From positions 1 through 45,061 of the forward strand of contig JAFVBE010000010.1 in NCBI GenBank assembly GCA_017480195.1: a stretch of 45,061 nt of DNA. The letters run 5' to 3'. Below, piece after piece: positions 26,087-34,970 of the stretch. The first letter of the stretch is position 1, and the number at the start of each line of letters is the position of its first letter. The position numbers and the translations under genes were made by a program. The DNA comes from Lachnospiraceae bacterium. Its GTDB lineage: Bacteria; Bacillota; Clostridia; Lachnospirales; Lachnospiraceae. The notes beneath the pieces were generated by a model, which was not told where the DNA came from, searched no databases, and saw only the letters and a list, made by a program, of their open reading frames with translations.

Positions 26087-26499
26087 AGTGTTTTATAAAT
26101 GCAATATGAAGTTATTGTATACCTTTTTAAATCAACACCTGCTTTCATTATCATTTATAAACCATAAGGATTTTAGTGATATATTCTTGTATATTCTTTT
26201 ATAAATGATTTTTGTACAAATTAAGAAAAAGTATAATTTTTATATTGTATCACATATATTATTAATGGGTAAATATGGATATTTTTTTAGAAAATGGGTA
26301 GGATTAATTGACTTTTCCTCTCATTTGTATATAATAATATACTACAAAAAAAAGTTTATTGCAAGTATTACCTATAAAAAGTAAAAATTCCAATAAAAAA
26401 TTCTTTACACAATAAAAATTTGTGATAAACTAATATTGATTAAATCAATAATATATACTGTGCCTATTGTAGTTAATATTTTAAAGTGAGGTAACTGGT
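26087..26499. other. AT-rich spacer before mecA
   Basis: 413 bp without a gene. Very AT-rich, with no reading frame of note and no clear RNA fold. A candidate mecA promoter is TTTACA (26404-26409), a 16-bp spacer and TAAACT (26426-26431), about 69 bp before mecA. I see nothing else that I can support. Confidence 0.6.
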
Positions 26500-27270
26500 A
26501 TGAAGATAGAACGATTAAGCGAAAACCAAATAAGATGTACTCTATATAAATCAGATCTTGCCGACAAAGAAATGCTTTTAACCGAATTAGCTTATGGTAC
26601 GGATAAAGCAAAGGAACTCTTTAGAGAGATGATGGAACAGGCATCAGATGAATTAGGCTTTGAAGTGGACAATATTCCACTTATGATAGAAGCTATACCG
26701 GTTTCACCGGAATGCCTTATATTGATAGTCACAAAGGTTGAAGATCCTGAGGAGCTCGATACGAGATTCTCAAGATTTACACAGCCACTGCAGGAGGAAT
26801 CCGAGGAGGAAGACAGAGATGATGAGATTGAGGTTTCATTTGAAGGAAATGATGCTCCAACTGCCGACTCTTTGATAGAAGCTCTGGGCAATCTTGCAGA
26901 GAATTTAAGTGCATTAGGCAGCAGCAGAATGTCTAAGAAAACTAAAAATGCTGTCAAGAAGCACGATGTCAACAGAGAAATCTTCAGAATATATGCGTTT
27001 AAGACTTTAGATGAGGTAATACTCTCATCAAAGCTTATTAAGGATGTATATGTAAGTCATAACTCCTTATATAAAAATCCACAGGACAGCAGATTTTATC
27101 TCTATCTTACCAAGAATAAAAATAACGACGGTGAATTCACAAGAATATGTAATATAGTCAGCGAGTATGGTACCAGAATAAAATCAACCTATGCTACTCC
27201 TAATTATATGGATGAGCATTTTAAGATAATTATTGAGACAGATGCAGTACAAAAATTATCTGAAATATAG
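26500..27270 (+). CDS. mecA: Adaptor protein MecA
   Basis: An adaptor that delivers substrates to the ClpC-ClpP protease. 256 aa. The N-terminal domain (MKIERLSENQIRCTLYKSDLADKEM..) is the substrate-binding part; an acidic linker follows (EESEEEDRDDEIEVSFE); the C-terminal domain from about residue 155 (EIFRIYAFKTLDEVILSSKLIK..LYKNPQDSRFYLYL) contacts ClpC. ATG 26500 has GTGAGGTAA upstream. It is monocistronic and ends at a strong terminator shared with the gene opposite. Confidence 0.9.
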   Translation: MKIERLSENQIRCTLYKSDLADKEMLLTELAYGTDKAKELFREMMEQASDELGFEVDNIPLMIEAIPVSPECLILIVTKVEDPEELDTRFSRFTQPLQEESEEEDRDDEIEVSFEGNDAPTADSLIEALGNLAENLSALGSSRMSKKTKNAVKKHDVNREIFRIYAFKTLDEVILSSKLIKDVYVSHNSLYKNPQDSRFYLYLTKNKNNDGEFTRICNIVSEYGTRIKSTYATPNYMDEHFKIIIETDAVQKLSEI

Positions 27271-27286
27271 AAATCATGACAAGAAC

Positions 27287-27330
27287 AAAAATACCTTGAA
27301 CATAATTTAAAATGATGTTCAAGGTATTTT
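27287..27330. terminator. Bidirectional terminator, mecA / glycosyltransferase
   Basis: A 16-bp perfect stem (AAAATACCTTGAACAT/ATGTTCAAGGTATTTT) with T-runs on both sides, between convergent genes. Confidence 0.93.
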
Positions 27331-27338
27331 TTATATTC

Positions 27339-28334
27339 TTATTTATTTTTTCCGAATAGCAAAAGTACCGGAAGCATCAGATGAAGCTTAAAAAGCGAAT
27401 AATAAATAATAACAAATATATGAAATTTTGGTCTTTCGCCAGGCATATGTTTAAACCAAAGATATGGATTCTTAGTATAGTTAGGGTAATTCTCTTTAAG
27501 CCAGCTATGAAGCTCACTGTATCTTTTTTTAATATCAGCTCTCCTGCTGCCCCTTGAAGCAAAAAGCATATACCAGCATGCATATCTTGCCATAAAATAT
27601 TCAGTATATATACTCTTTTTAAAGCTGTCTGTACTATCATTATATATACTTTTCAAAAGTGATAACGGATTAATTTTATCATCTATAGTATTCTGTCTGC
27701 TATTGGATACAGAACTCTCATTATAAAACCATTTATATCCAGCATAAGCTATAGCACTCAAATTCTGTGTATGTGATAGAGCTGTCAGGTTGAAATATAT
27801 ATCTTCACCTATTCCATCATCTGCAAAATGTATATTATGCTTAAATAGAAATTCCCGCCTATAGATATGTGCCCACGGAGCAGTTGTAAGATAATGGCTC
27901 CAGTACTCCTGCTTCGGTTTAACACGGCGTAGTATCTTGCCGGTATAATCAATTCTTTCATATCCACCGACTACAATATCATATTCTCCACTCTCAATAG
28001 CTTTGATGTATGTGCTCACATAATCCTTAGCTATAAAATCATCCTGGTCAATAAACATAATATATCTGCCGCCAGCCATATCAATGCCCATATTTCTTGT
28101 ATATGATACGCCATGATTTATTTCATGCTTCACTATCACATCTATGTTGGATGGTGAGCGTTTACTTATATCATCTATTATACTCTGAGATTCATCGCTT
28201 GAACCATCGTTAATAAGAATCAATTCGATATTATCCTTATAATCCTGCGCATAGACAGATTTAACAGCCCTCCTAATATGTCTTTGTCCATTATATATAG
28301 GTATAATAATAGTTACCAAATTCTCTTTACTCAT
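27339..28334 (-). CDS. Family 2 glycosyltransferase
   Basis: 331 aa. The GT-A fold starts TIIIPIYNGQRHIRRAVKSVYAQDY; INDGSSDESQ, GVSYTRNMGIDMAGGRYIMFIDQDDF (nucleotide/metal site D-x-D) follow, and HFADDGIGEDIYF gives a further acidic motif. The last 60 residues are basic and aromatic with a hydrophobic end (FVIIYYSLFKLHLMLPVLLLFG), probably membrane-attached. The sugar and acceptor are unknown; a surface polysaccharide is likely. It is 26 bp downstream of hydF, with no evident functional link. Confidence 0.9.
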   Translation of the reverse strand: MSKENLVTIIIPIYNGQRHIRRAVKSVYAQDYKDNIELILINDGSSDESQSIIDDISKRSPSNIDVIVKHEINHGVSYTRNMGIDMAGGRYIMFIDQDDFIAKDYVSTYIKAIESGEYDIVVGGYERIDYTGKILRRVKPKQEYWSHYLTTAPWAHIYRREFLFKHNIHFADDGIGEDIYFNLTALSHTQNLSAIAYAGYKWFYNESSVSNSRQNTIDDKINPLSLLKSIYNDSTDSFKKSIYTEYFMARYACWYMLFASRGSRRADIKKRYSELHSWLKENYPNYTKNPYLWFKHMPGERPKFHIFVIIYYSLFKLHLMLPVLLLFGKNK

Positions 28335-28360
28335 TAGCCCTTGCTCATACTTTCCAAAAT

Positions 28361-29563
28361 TTATGTGTATTTACCCTTGAATATCTCAAGTGTTCTATGT
28401 AATATTCCATTGGTATACGCTATAACCGTTCCATAATTCGTAAACGGCACATCCTGATCTACTGCACATTTCATACGATATTTCATCTCTCGCTCATTAA
28501 GCATACATCCTCCACAGTGTATAATAACTGCGTAATCCGATAATTCATCAGGAAATGATGTGCCTGATGTAAATTCATATACAAGCTCTGCACCTGTAAA
28601 TTCATTAATCCAATTCGGTAATTTCACTGTTCCTATATCACCACACTGTCTATGGTGCGTACAGCCTTCCGAAATAAGTATTTTATCGCCGTCTTTAAGG
28701 TCATCAAGGGCAAACGCCCCCCTTACTGCTTCCTCCAGAAATCCTTTATATCTTGCCATCAAAATCGAAAATGATGTAAGCAATATATCATCCGGCACCT
28801 GCATTGAAACCTTCTTAAATACCTGACTGTCCGTAATCACAAGTGATGGTCTTATACCTATCTTGACAAGCATTTCCGACACCTGATTTTCTTTAACGAC
28901 TATAGATGGAATATCATTATCAAGCAGCTCTCTTATTACCTGCTGCTGCGGAAGTATAAGTCTGCCCTTAGGTGCTGCCTTATCTATCGGAACTACCAGC
29001 ATAACAGGATTCTTGTCCGTAACTAAATCCGATACAAGAGGAGTCTCAGTTCTCCTGCTGCTATCCATAATAAATGCAATTTTTTCTTTCAGTTGGTCAA
29101 TATTTTTCTTATCCTTGGCACTTACAAGAACCGCGTTCTCCTCCGTAGATAGTCTTCTAATGTCCCGTACATCTAATAAATCACACTTATTATAAACCAA
29201 TAAATAGTCTATGTTTTTTTCTTTGAATATATTTATTATCTCATAATCAGGAGGTGTCAGTCCTACAGTAGCATCTACCACAAGAACAGCTATGTCCGTC
29301 TTATTTAACACCTGCTTGGTTCTTTTTACTCTAAGTTCTCCGAGCTCGCCTTCATCATCAAAACCAGGCGTATCTATAATAAGAACCGGTCCTATCGGAA
29401 GAAGCTCCATAGATTTATTTACCGGGTCAGTCGTCGTTCCCATTACCTCAGAAACCACTGAAAGCTCCTGATTGGTTACGGCATTCACAACACTTGATTT
29501 ACCTGCATTGCGTCTGCCGAAAAAACCTATGTGTATTCTGTTAGCTTGTGGTGTATCGTTCAT
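28361..29563 (-). CDS. hydF: [FeFe]-hydrogenase H-cluster maturation GTPase HydF
   Basis: A scaffold that assembles and delivers the 2Fe precursor of the hydrogenase H-cluster. 400 aa. GTPase domain: GFFGRRNAGKSSVVNAVT (G1), TTTDPV (G2), DTPGFDDEG (G3), NKCD (G4). The C-terminal cluster domain has CTHHRQCGDIG and IIHCGGCMLN, the known C-x-H and HCxxC ligands. ATG 29563 follows GGGAGC. It overlaps closely with hydG (11 bp gap), same direction. The hydrogenase itself and hydE are not in the window. Confidence 0.97.
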   Translation of the reverse strand: MNDTPQANRIHIGFFGRRNAGKSSVVNAVTNQELSVVSEVMGTTTDPVNKSMELLPIGPVLIIDTPGFDDEGELGELRVKRTKQVLNKTDIAVLVVDATVGLTPPDYEIINIFKEKNIDYLLVYNKCDLLDVRDIRRLSTEENAVLVSAKDKKNIDQLKEKIAFIMDSSRRTETPLVSDLVTDKNPVMLVVPIDKAAPKGRLILPQQQVIRELLDNDIPSIVVKENQVSEMLVKIGIRPSLVITDSQVFKKVSMQVPDDILLTSFSILMARYKGFLEEAVRGAFALDDLKDGDKILISEGCTHHRQCGDIGTVKLPNWINEFTGAELVYEFTSGTSFPDELSDYAVIIHCGGCMLNEREMKYRMKCAVDQDVPFTNYGTVIAYTNGILHRTLEIFKGKYT

Positions 29564-29574
29564 ATTTATGCTCC

Positions 29575-31017
29575 CTAGAATCTAAAGTCTCTGCTTCCAT
29601 CTTCTTCCATACTCTTGATATATTCCAAGCATTTCTTTCTGACATTTTCCTTAGGAATATTATTAAGTTCCGCCTCTATCATAGCTTCGCCGATTCTCTT
29701 GGTATCCTCTCCCGCATAATCTATAAGGTATTCCTTAAGTGTCATAAGTGCATTAGGATGACAGCAGTTCTGTATCTGTCCTGTCTTACACAGACTCATA
29801 AAACGGTCTCCGGTTCTTCCGGCTCTGTAGCAGGCTGTACAGAAGCTTGGTATATGTCCACTCTCCATAAGCCATTTTACAACCTCATCCAATGTTCTCT
29901 GGTCTGATACATCGAACTGCTCTGTATCATGTGGTCTTTCCTCCTCGGTATACCCACCTACAGATGTACGCGAGCCACCGCTTATCTGAGATATACCAAC
30001 CTGTAGCATCCTTGCTCTGACCTGTTCATTCTCTCTGGTAGAGATAATCATACCCGTATAAGGTACTGCAAGTCTGATACAAGCTGCAATCTTCGTAAAT
30101 ATCTCGTCTGATATCGAATTATCAAATGCATCGGGATCAATATCATCTGCACGCTTAACTCTTGGTACACTTATGGTGTGCGGTCCAACTCCATGAACAG
30201 CCTCAAGATGCTCGGCATGCATTATGAGCCCTGCGAATTCGTATTTGTAGCCCTCAAGTCCAAATAATACTCCAAGTCCTACATCATCTATACCACCCTC
30301 CATTGCTCTATCCATAGCTTCGGTATGATAAGCATAGTCGTGCTTAGGACCAGTTGGATGAAGTTCTTCATATCCTTTTTTATTATAAGTCTCCTGGAAC
30401 AAAATATAAGTACCTATTCCTGCATCTCTTAATTTCCTGTAGTTCTCAACAGTAGTAGCCGCGATATTGACATTTACACGCCTTATATCACCATTCTTAT
30501 GGTGAACACTATAGATAGTTTTTATACTCTCCAATATATATTCTATAGGATTATTAACAGGATCCTCTCCTGCCTCTATCGCCAGTCTCTTATGCCCCAT
30601 ATCCTGAAGTGCAACGACCTCATTATATATCTCCTCCTGAGTAAGCTTCTTCCTTGCAATATGAGTATTCTTTATATGATATGGACAGTAAAGACATCCG
30701 TTTACGCAATAATTAGACAGATAAAGCGGTGCAAATATAACTATTCTGTTGCCATAGAATGCAAGCTTAATCTCTTCCGCAACCTCATACATACGCTCAA
30801 TCTTGTCCGACATTTCACAAGCAAGAAGCACAGATGCCTCCCTGTGTGTAAGCCCCTCACAATGCCAGCCGTCCTTAGTCTTTATGGGTCTTGCTTTCTC
30901 TAATATCTTATCAATAAGCTCAACATTATCTTTATTAGCTTCTGCGTAGGCAAGAGTTTCTCTTATCTCTTCATCATTGATGAATTCCTCTGCCTTAAGC
31001 GATTTAGGATTATACAT
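29575..31017 (-). CDS. hydG: [FeFe]-hydrogenase maturation radical SAM enzyme HydG
   Basis: Cleaves tyrosine to make the CO and CN ligands of the H-cluster. 480 aa. The radical SAM cluster motif is CVNGCLYCPY (CX3CX2C). The extra C-terminal cluster binds CTACYRAGRTGDRFMSLCKTGQIQNCCHP (CX2C..C). ISVPRVKRADD and GGSRTSVGGY are also typical. ATG 31017 has AGAGGTAA. It sits between pyk and hydF on the minus strand; the 49-bp gap to pyk has no clear terminator, so a pyk-hydG-hydF transcript is possible. Confidence 0.97.
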   Translation of the reverse strand: MYNPKSLKAEEFINDEEIRETLAYAEANKDNVELIDKILEKARPIKTKDGWHCEGLTHREASVLLACEMSDKIERMYEVAEEIKLAFYGNRIVIFAPLYLSNYCVNGCLYCPYHIKNTHIARKKLTQEEIYNEVVALQDMGHKRLAIEAGEDPVNNPIEYILESIKTIYSVHHKNGDIRRVNVNIAATTVENYRKLRDAGIGTYILFQETYNKKGYEELHPTGPKHDYAYHTEAMDRAMEGGIDDVGLGVLFGLEGYKYEFAGLIMHAEHLEAVHGVGPHTISVPRVKRADDIDPDAFDNSISDEIFTKIAACIRLAVPYTGMIISTRENEQVRARMLQVGISQISGGSRTSVGGYTEEERPHDTEQFDVSDQRTLDEVVKWLMESGHIPSFCTACYRAGRTGDRFMSLCKTGQIQNCCHPNALMTLKEYLIDYAGEDTKRIGEAMIEAELNNIPKENVRKKCLEYIKSMEEDGSRDFRF

Positions 31018-31066
31018 TTATTTACCTCTTTTCCATTTGTAACTATATACCTTAGTTTTAATAAAT

Positions 31067-32485
31067 CTACTCTACTACCTGTACCTTAATCATGTTGGTC
31101 TTACCTGTTATACCGAGTGGAACACCCGCCGTCATAACAACCGTATCATCAACATCTATCATACCAAGCTTTTTGCCTGCTGCTATAGCATGGTCGAAAA
31201 GCTCAAATATCTCATTCTTCTCCTCTATCTTGACAGGATGTACGCCCCATGACAGATTAAGCTGCCTGCACACCCTCTCGTCTGTCGAGCCTGCCAATAT
31301 ATCACAAGAAGGTCTGTAGCGACATATCATCCTCGCAGATGTACCTGACTTGGTAACCGTAACTATAGCCTTCGCATTTAAGTCCATTGCTGTCGTACAT
31401 GTAGCGTGACACACCGCATCGGTAACATTAGGATTAACTGCTCTGTCAAAGCTGAAGAATCTCTTCCTGTAGTCGATATCCTCCTCGGTTCTCTCAGCAA
31501 TTCTCACCATAGTTTTAATCGCCTCTATCGGATAAAGTCCGGCTGCCGTCTCACCTGAGAGCATGATTGCACTTGTTCCGTCATATATAGAGTTCGCCAC
31601 ATCTGTTGTCTCCGCTCTCGTAGGTCTTGGATTCTTCATCATAGAATCAAGCATCTGCGTAGCAGTTATAACCTGCTTACCCGCATTGTAAACCTTCTTG
31701 ATAATCATCTTCTGTATCACAGGAACATCCTCGCCCGGAATCTCTACACCCATATCACCTCTGGCAACCATAATTCCATGTGAAGCAGCAATTATCTCAT
31801 CAATATTATCAACGCCCTCTGCGTTCTCAATCTTTGCTATAATATTAATACCCTTAGCACCATTGTCATCTAAGAGATTCCTTATCTCAAGTACATCCCT
31901 TGCTGAGCGGACGAAGGAAGCAGCAATAAAATCTACTCCCTGTTTGATGCCAAACATAATATCATTTACATCCTTCTCACTCATATATGGCATATTAAGA
32001 TGCACCCCAGGCACATTTACACCCTTATGGTTAGATACATAGCCACCATTGATTACATCACACACAATATCAGTATCCTTAATTTCCTTTACATGAAGCT
32101 CAATAAGTCCGTCATCTATTAGGATTCTCGTTCCGACCTCTATATCCTCAGGAAGCTTCTCGTAGGTAATATGAGATATATGCTTGTCCCCCATTATCTC
32201 CCTCGTAGTAAGAGTGAATTCCTGACCAGCCTCAAGCATAACTTTACCATCCTCAAAATTACCTGTCCTTATCTCAGGACCTTTAGTATCTAATAGTATA
32301 GCAATCTGCTTGCCTTCTTCCTTTCTGAGTCTCTTTACAGCGTCCATACGCTTTTTCTGCTCCTCGTATGTACCATGCGAGAAGTTAAGTCTTGCCACAT
32401 CCATACCCTCATCAATAAGCGCCTTTAAAACATTTTCATCATCAGTAGACGGTCCAAGCGTACATACAATCTTTGTCTTTCTCAT
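31067..32485 (-). CDS. pyk: Pyruvate kinase
   Basis: The last step of glycolysis. 472 aa. RKTKIVCTLGPSTD at the start, ARLNFSHGTYEEQ, ILLDTKGPEIRTG, VDFIAASFVRSARDV, MVARGDMGVEIPGE and the TATQMLDSMMKNPRPTRAETTDVANSI signature are all present. The C-terminal domain ends TAGVPLGITGKTNMIKV. No extra phosphohistidine domain is present, so it is the short form. ATG 32485 has GAGGGAG upstream. A candidate promoter lies at 32530-32557. Confidence 0.97.
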   Translation of the reverse strand: MRKTKIVCTLGPSTDDENVLKALIDEGMDVARLNFSHGTYEEQKKRMDAVKRLRKEEGKQIAILLDTKGPEIRTGNFEDGKVMLEAGQEFTLTTREIMGDKHISHITYEKLPEDIEVGTRILIDDGLIELHVKEIKDTDIVCDVINGGYVSNHKGVNVPGVHLNMPYMSEKDVNDIMFGIKQGVDFIAASFVRSARDVLEIRNLLDDNGAKGINIIAKIENAEGVDNIDEIIAASHGIMVARGDMGVEIPGEDVPVIQKMIIKKVYNAGKQVITATQMLDSMMKNPRPTRAETTDVANSIYDGTSAIMLSGETAAGLYPIEAIKTMVRIAERTEEDIDYRKRFFSFDRAVNPNVTDAVCHATCTTAMDLNAKAIVTVTKSGTSARMICRYRPSCDILAGSTDERVCRQLNLSWGVHPVKIEEKNEIFELFDHAIAAGKKLGMIDVDDTVVMTAGVPLGITGKTNMIKVQVVE

Positions 32486-32529
32486 ATAAAGCTCCCTCTT
32501 TTCATTATGGTTTAAACATACATATCTAT

Positions 32530-32557
32530 AGTATAACATTATACGCTCGAAAATCAA
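32530..32557 (-). promoter_or_regulatory. Candidate pyk promoter
   Basis: On the minus strand TTGATT (32557-32552), a 16-bp spacer and TATACT (32535-32530), 45 bp before the start codon. Confidence 0.6.
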
Positions 32558-32575
32558 CTACAAATAAGCTATAAC

Positions 32576-32739
32576 TTATCTCGCCTGACGGCTCGATGGG
32601 TTTTCTCGTCAAAGTGCCACCTGCGCCAGCGCAGCGGCACCTTTCCTCGTATTATTCTTATCTCGCCTGACGGCTCGATGGGTTTTCTCGTCAAAGTGCC
32701 ACCTGCGCCAGCGCAGCGGCACCTTTCCTCGTATTATAC
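32576..32739. repeat. Tandem 82-bp palindromic repeat, two copies
   Basis: TTATCTCGCCTGACGGCTCG begins the first unit at 32576 and the second at 32658; the two units are identical except at their ends. Each unit contains a strong stem GTGCC-x-CTGCGC/GCGCAG-x-GGCAC. It fills most of the spacer between divergent pyk and the lipoprotein gene. Frames across it on both strands look like chance. Confidence 0.95.
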
Positions 32740-32749
32740 CATATTCTAT

Positions 32750-32778
32750 TTGACAAATTTTCACAACACATTTACAAT
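32750..32778 (+). promoter_or_regulatory. Promoter of the lipoprotein-murC unit
   Basis: TTGACA (32750-32755), a 17-bp spacer and TACAAT (32773-32778), 30 bp before the lipoprotein start. Confidence 0.7.
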
Positions 32779-32807
32779 GAAATATATTATTAATGAAAGG
32801 AAAAATT

Positions 32808-33302
32808 ATGATAATAAAAGGAAAAAAAGTTCTGCTGACACTCATGGTGCTTATACTTTGTATAACTTCTCTTACGAGTTGTAACAGCAATCCGAAAAAT
32901 TTTACATATAATAATCTAACCGTAACTCTCAATAAATCCTTTACGGAAGAAACTCATTCCGGCTTTGACTTATATGCAGCAAGCGAAAATGTCATATTCT
33001 CGGTAGTTGAAGAAAGCGAAGAAGAATTGGAATACTCAGGATATTCTATAATTAATTTGAAAGCTTACTGCGATGAAATCCTGCTTCTTAACGGAGTATC
33101 AAGTGATGAATTAAAGCAACGCAATGACTATTATTATTTCATTAATACCAGAACCATATCCGGTGCAAGCTATACCTATGTTCACTGTATGTACTACGGA
33201 AGCGGCTCATACTGGATATGTGAATTCGTATGTAAAACCAAAAGCTATGACAGATATGAAAAAAGAATATTCAAATGGGCAGATTCTGTCACTATTAAGT
33301 AA
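32808..33302 (+). CDS. Small lipoprotein of unknown function
   Basis: About 164 aa. A lipoprotein signal: charged start (MIIKGKKVLL), hydrophobic core and lipobox LTSC, then NSNPK. The mature domain of about 140 residues has an alternating beta pattern (NLTVTLNKSFTEE..NVIFSVVEES..YYYFINTRTISGASYTYVHCMYYGSGSYWICEFVCKT), suggesting a single compact domain; two or three Cys could form disulfides. ATG 32808 follows AAAGGA; the ATG at 32793 has no site of its own. Family not recognised. 37 bp before murC. Confidence 0.8.
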   Translation: MIIKGKKVLLTLMVLILCITSLTSCNSNPKNFTYNNLTVTLNKSFTEETHSGFDLYAASENVIFSVVEESEEELEYSGYSIINLKAYCDEILLLNGVSSDELKQRNDYYYFINTRTISGASYTYVHCMYYGSGSYWICEFVCKTKSYDRYEKRIFKWADSVTIK

Positions 33303-33339
33303 CAACAGCCCAATAATATAAGATTGAAAGGTGACTATT

Positions 33340-34722
33340 ATGTATAAGGTAGATTTTGACAAACCCTGTAAGGTGTATTTTATGGGTATCGGCGGCATAA
33401 GCATGAGCGGTCTGGCAGAGATACTTCTCCAGAGGAACTTCACTGTATACGGCTCAGATGTCAAGGAGTCCGATATCGTAAGAAAGCTTAGAGACTTAGG
33501 TGCCAGTATAAATATCGGGCAGGTCAAGGAAAATATAACTGATGATATAGAGCTGGTTGTCTACACTGCCGCGATAAGCAGAGATAATGAAGAATTTCAG
33601 GCTGTCTTAAGTAAAGGAATTCCAACGCTTACAAGGGCGGAGCTCTTAGGGCAGGTTATGAATAATTATAAGTATTCTCTCGCCATAAGCGGTACACATG
33701 GTAAGACCACAACCACATCAATGATGACGCATATACTGCTCTGTGCTGATACAGACCCAACTATATCAATTGGCGGCATGCTCGATGTTATAGGCGGAAA
33801 TATCAGAGTCGGAAACTCAGATTACTTCGTGACGGAGGCCTGTGAATATACGAACAGCTATCATGCCTTTAATCCATATATAAGTATCATTTTAAATGTT
33901 GATGAGGATCACCTCGACTTCTTCTCAGGTATAGATGAGATAGTCGAATCCTTCAAGACTTTTGCCGAGAAATTAGATGACAGTGGTTTGCTTGTAATAA
34001 ACGGTGATATGGAGCATAAGACAAGAATTATATCCGAGCTAAAATGTAATATCATAACCTTTGGACTTAATAAGGATAATGATTATAGTGCAGCAGATAT
34101 AAGCTTTGATGATGAAGGACATCCTACATATAAGCTTGTTAAGAATGGTGAGATAAAGGATGAGATAGTTTTGCGTGCAACAGGTATCCATAATGTTGTC
34201 AATTCATTGTCCGTCATAGCTGTAGCAGAGTATCTCGGTATAGATATGAAATATATTAAAGAAGGACTTTATAATTGCAACGGCGCTAAGAGACGCTTTG
34301 AGCATAAGGGAGTGACAGATGAGGGCGTAATAATAGTTGATGATTATGCACATCATCCGACAGAGATTGCTGCCACTCTTAAAGCAGCACAGAGCACGCC
34401 TCATGAAAGATTATACTGTGCCTTCCAGCCACATACTTATACTAGAACTTATGCTTTGCTTGACAGCTTCGCAGATGCGCTTAAAGTCTGTGACTATGTT
34501 CTGCTTGCAGATATATATGCAGCAAGAGAGAAGGATACGGGAATGGTCTCATCTAAGGATCTCTGTGATAAAATTAATGCTCTTGGAGGAAATGCTGTAT
34601 ACCTAAAAGACTTTTTGTCAATAGAAAATTTTGTCAAAAAAAATTGCAAAAAAAATGATTTGTTGATAACTATGGGAGCCGGAGATATTGATACTGTTGG
34701 AAATTCCCTTCTAAAGAAATAA
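33340..34722 (+). CDS. murC: UDP-N-acetylmuramate-L-alanine ligase MurC
   Basis: Adds the first amino acid to the peptidoglycan precursor. About 460 aa. The N-terminal Rossmann motif is VYFMGIGGISMSGLAEIL; the P-loop is AISGTHGKTTTTSMM; EACEYTNSYHAFNPYISIILNVDEDHLDFF is typical of MurC, as are RRFEHKG and VDDYAHHPTEI. ATG 33340 has AAAGGTG upstream. Its stop codon is directly followed by DnaA boxes. Confidence 0.97.
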   Translation: MYKVDFDKPCKVYFMGIGGISMSGLAEILLQRNFTVYGSDVKESDIVRKLRDLGASINIGQVKENITDDIELVVYTAAISRDNEEFQAVLSKGIPTLTRAELLGQVMNNYKYSLAISGTHGKTTTTSMMTHILLCADTDPTISIGGMLDVIGGNIRVGNSDYFVTEACEYTNSYHAFNPYISIILNVDEDHLDFFSGIDEIVESFKTFAEKLDDSGLLVINGDMEHKTRIISELKCNIITFGLNKDNDYSAADISFDDEGHPTYKLVKNGEIKDEIVLRATGIHNVVNSLSVIAVAEYLGIDMKYIKEGLYNCNGAKRRFEHKGVTDEGVIIVDDYAHHPTEIAATLKAAQSTPHERLYCAFQPHTYTRTYALLDSFADALKVCDYVLLADIYAAREKDTGMVSSKDLCDKINALGGNAVYLKDFLSIENFVKKNCKKNDLLITMGAGDIDTVGNSLLKK

Positions 34723-34740
34723 TTATCCACATTATCCACA
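34723..34740 (+). promoter_or_regulatory. Two abutting DnaA boxes
   Basis: TTATCCACA at 34723-34731 and again at 34732-34740, head to tail with no spacer, both perfect matches to the consensus TTATNCACA. They begin right after the murC stop codon and run into the murC terminator. Confidence 0.85.
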
Positions 34741-34773
34741 GGTCTGTTTGAGAAAACCAAATCAAGCAGACCT
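34740..34773 (+). terminator. Terminator of murC
   Basis: AGGTCTG/CAGACCT with a partly paired loop (TTGA/TCAA), followed by a run of eight T. The first base overlaps the second DnaA box. Confidence 0.8.
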
Positions 34774-34854
34774 TATTTTTTTTGTTTACATAATTTATAT
34801 GTTATTATAGCAAAACCATAATATAATTAAAAGTAATAATATTATGGAAACATC

Positions 34855-34881
34855 CAATCCACATTATCCACATTATCCACA
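34855..34881 (+). promoter_or_regulatory. Second DnaA-box cluster (two perfect, one imperfect)
   Basis: CAATCCACA (34855-34863, imperfect), TTATCCACA (34864-34872) and TTATCCACA (34873-34881), abutting and in the same orientation as the first cluster. 36 bp downstream begins the candidate promoter of the DnaD-type gene. The 80 bp between the murC terminator and this cluster are AT-rich. Confidence 0.85.
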
Positions 34882-34916
34882 AATTTTAATCAGATGCCTT
34901 GAGAAATTATGTTCGG

Positions 34917-34944
34917 TTGCAATTTATTTTTCCTATGCTATAAT
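34917..34944 (+). promoter_or_regulatory. Promoter of the DnaD-dnaC-prs operon
   Basis: TTGCAA (34917-34922), a 16-bp spacer and TATAAT (34939-34944), 26 bp before the first ATG. The second DnaA-box cluster lies just upstream of the -35 element. Confidence 0.7.
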
Positions 34945-34970
34945 CATCATTGCATTAGCAAAAAGGGGAA

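Noticed and set aside
32609-32932. A 107-aa frame on the minus strand over the 82-bp repeats
   Set aside because: It runs through two repeat copies and the lipoprotein start in antisense, with no start signal.
34723-34970. Chromosomal replication origin
   Set aside because: DnaA boxes and an AT-rich stretch are present but dnaA, dnaN and the usual origin neighbours are not; kept only as a DnaA-binding region.
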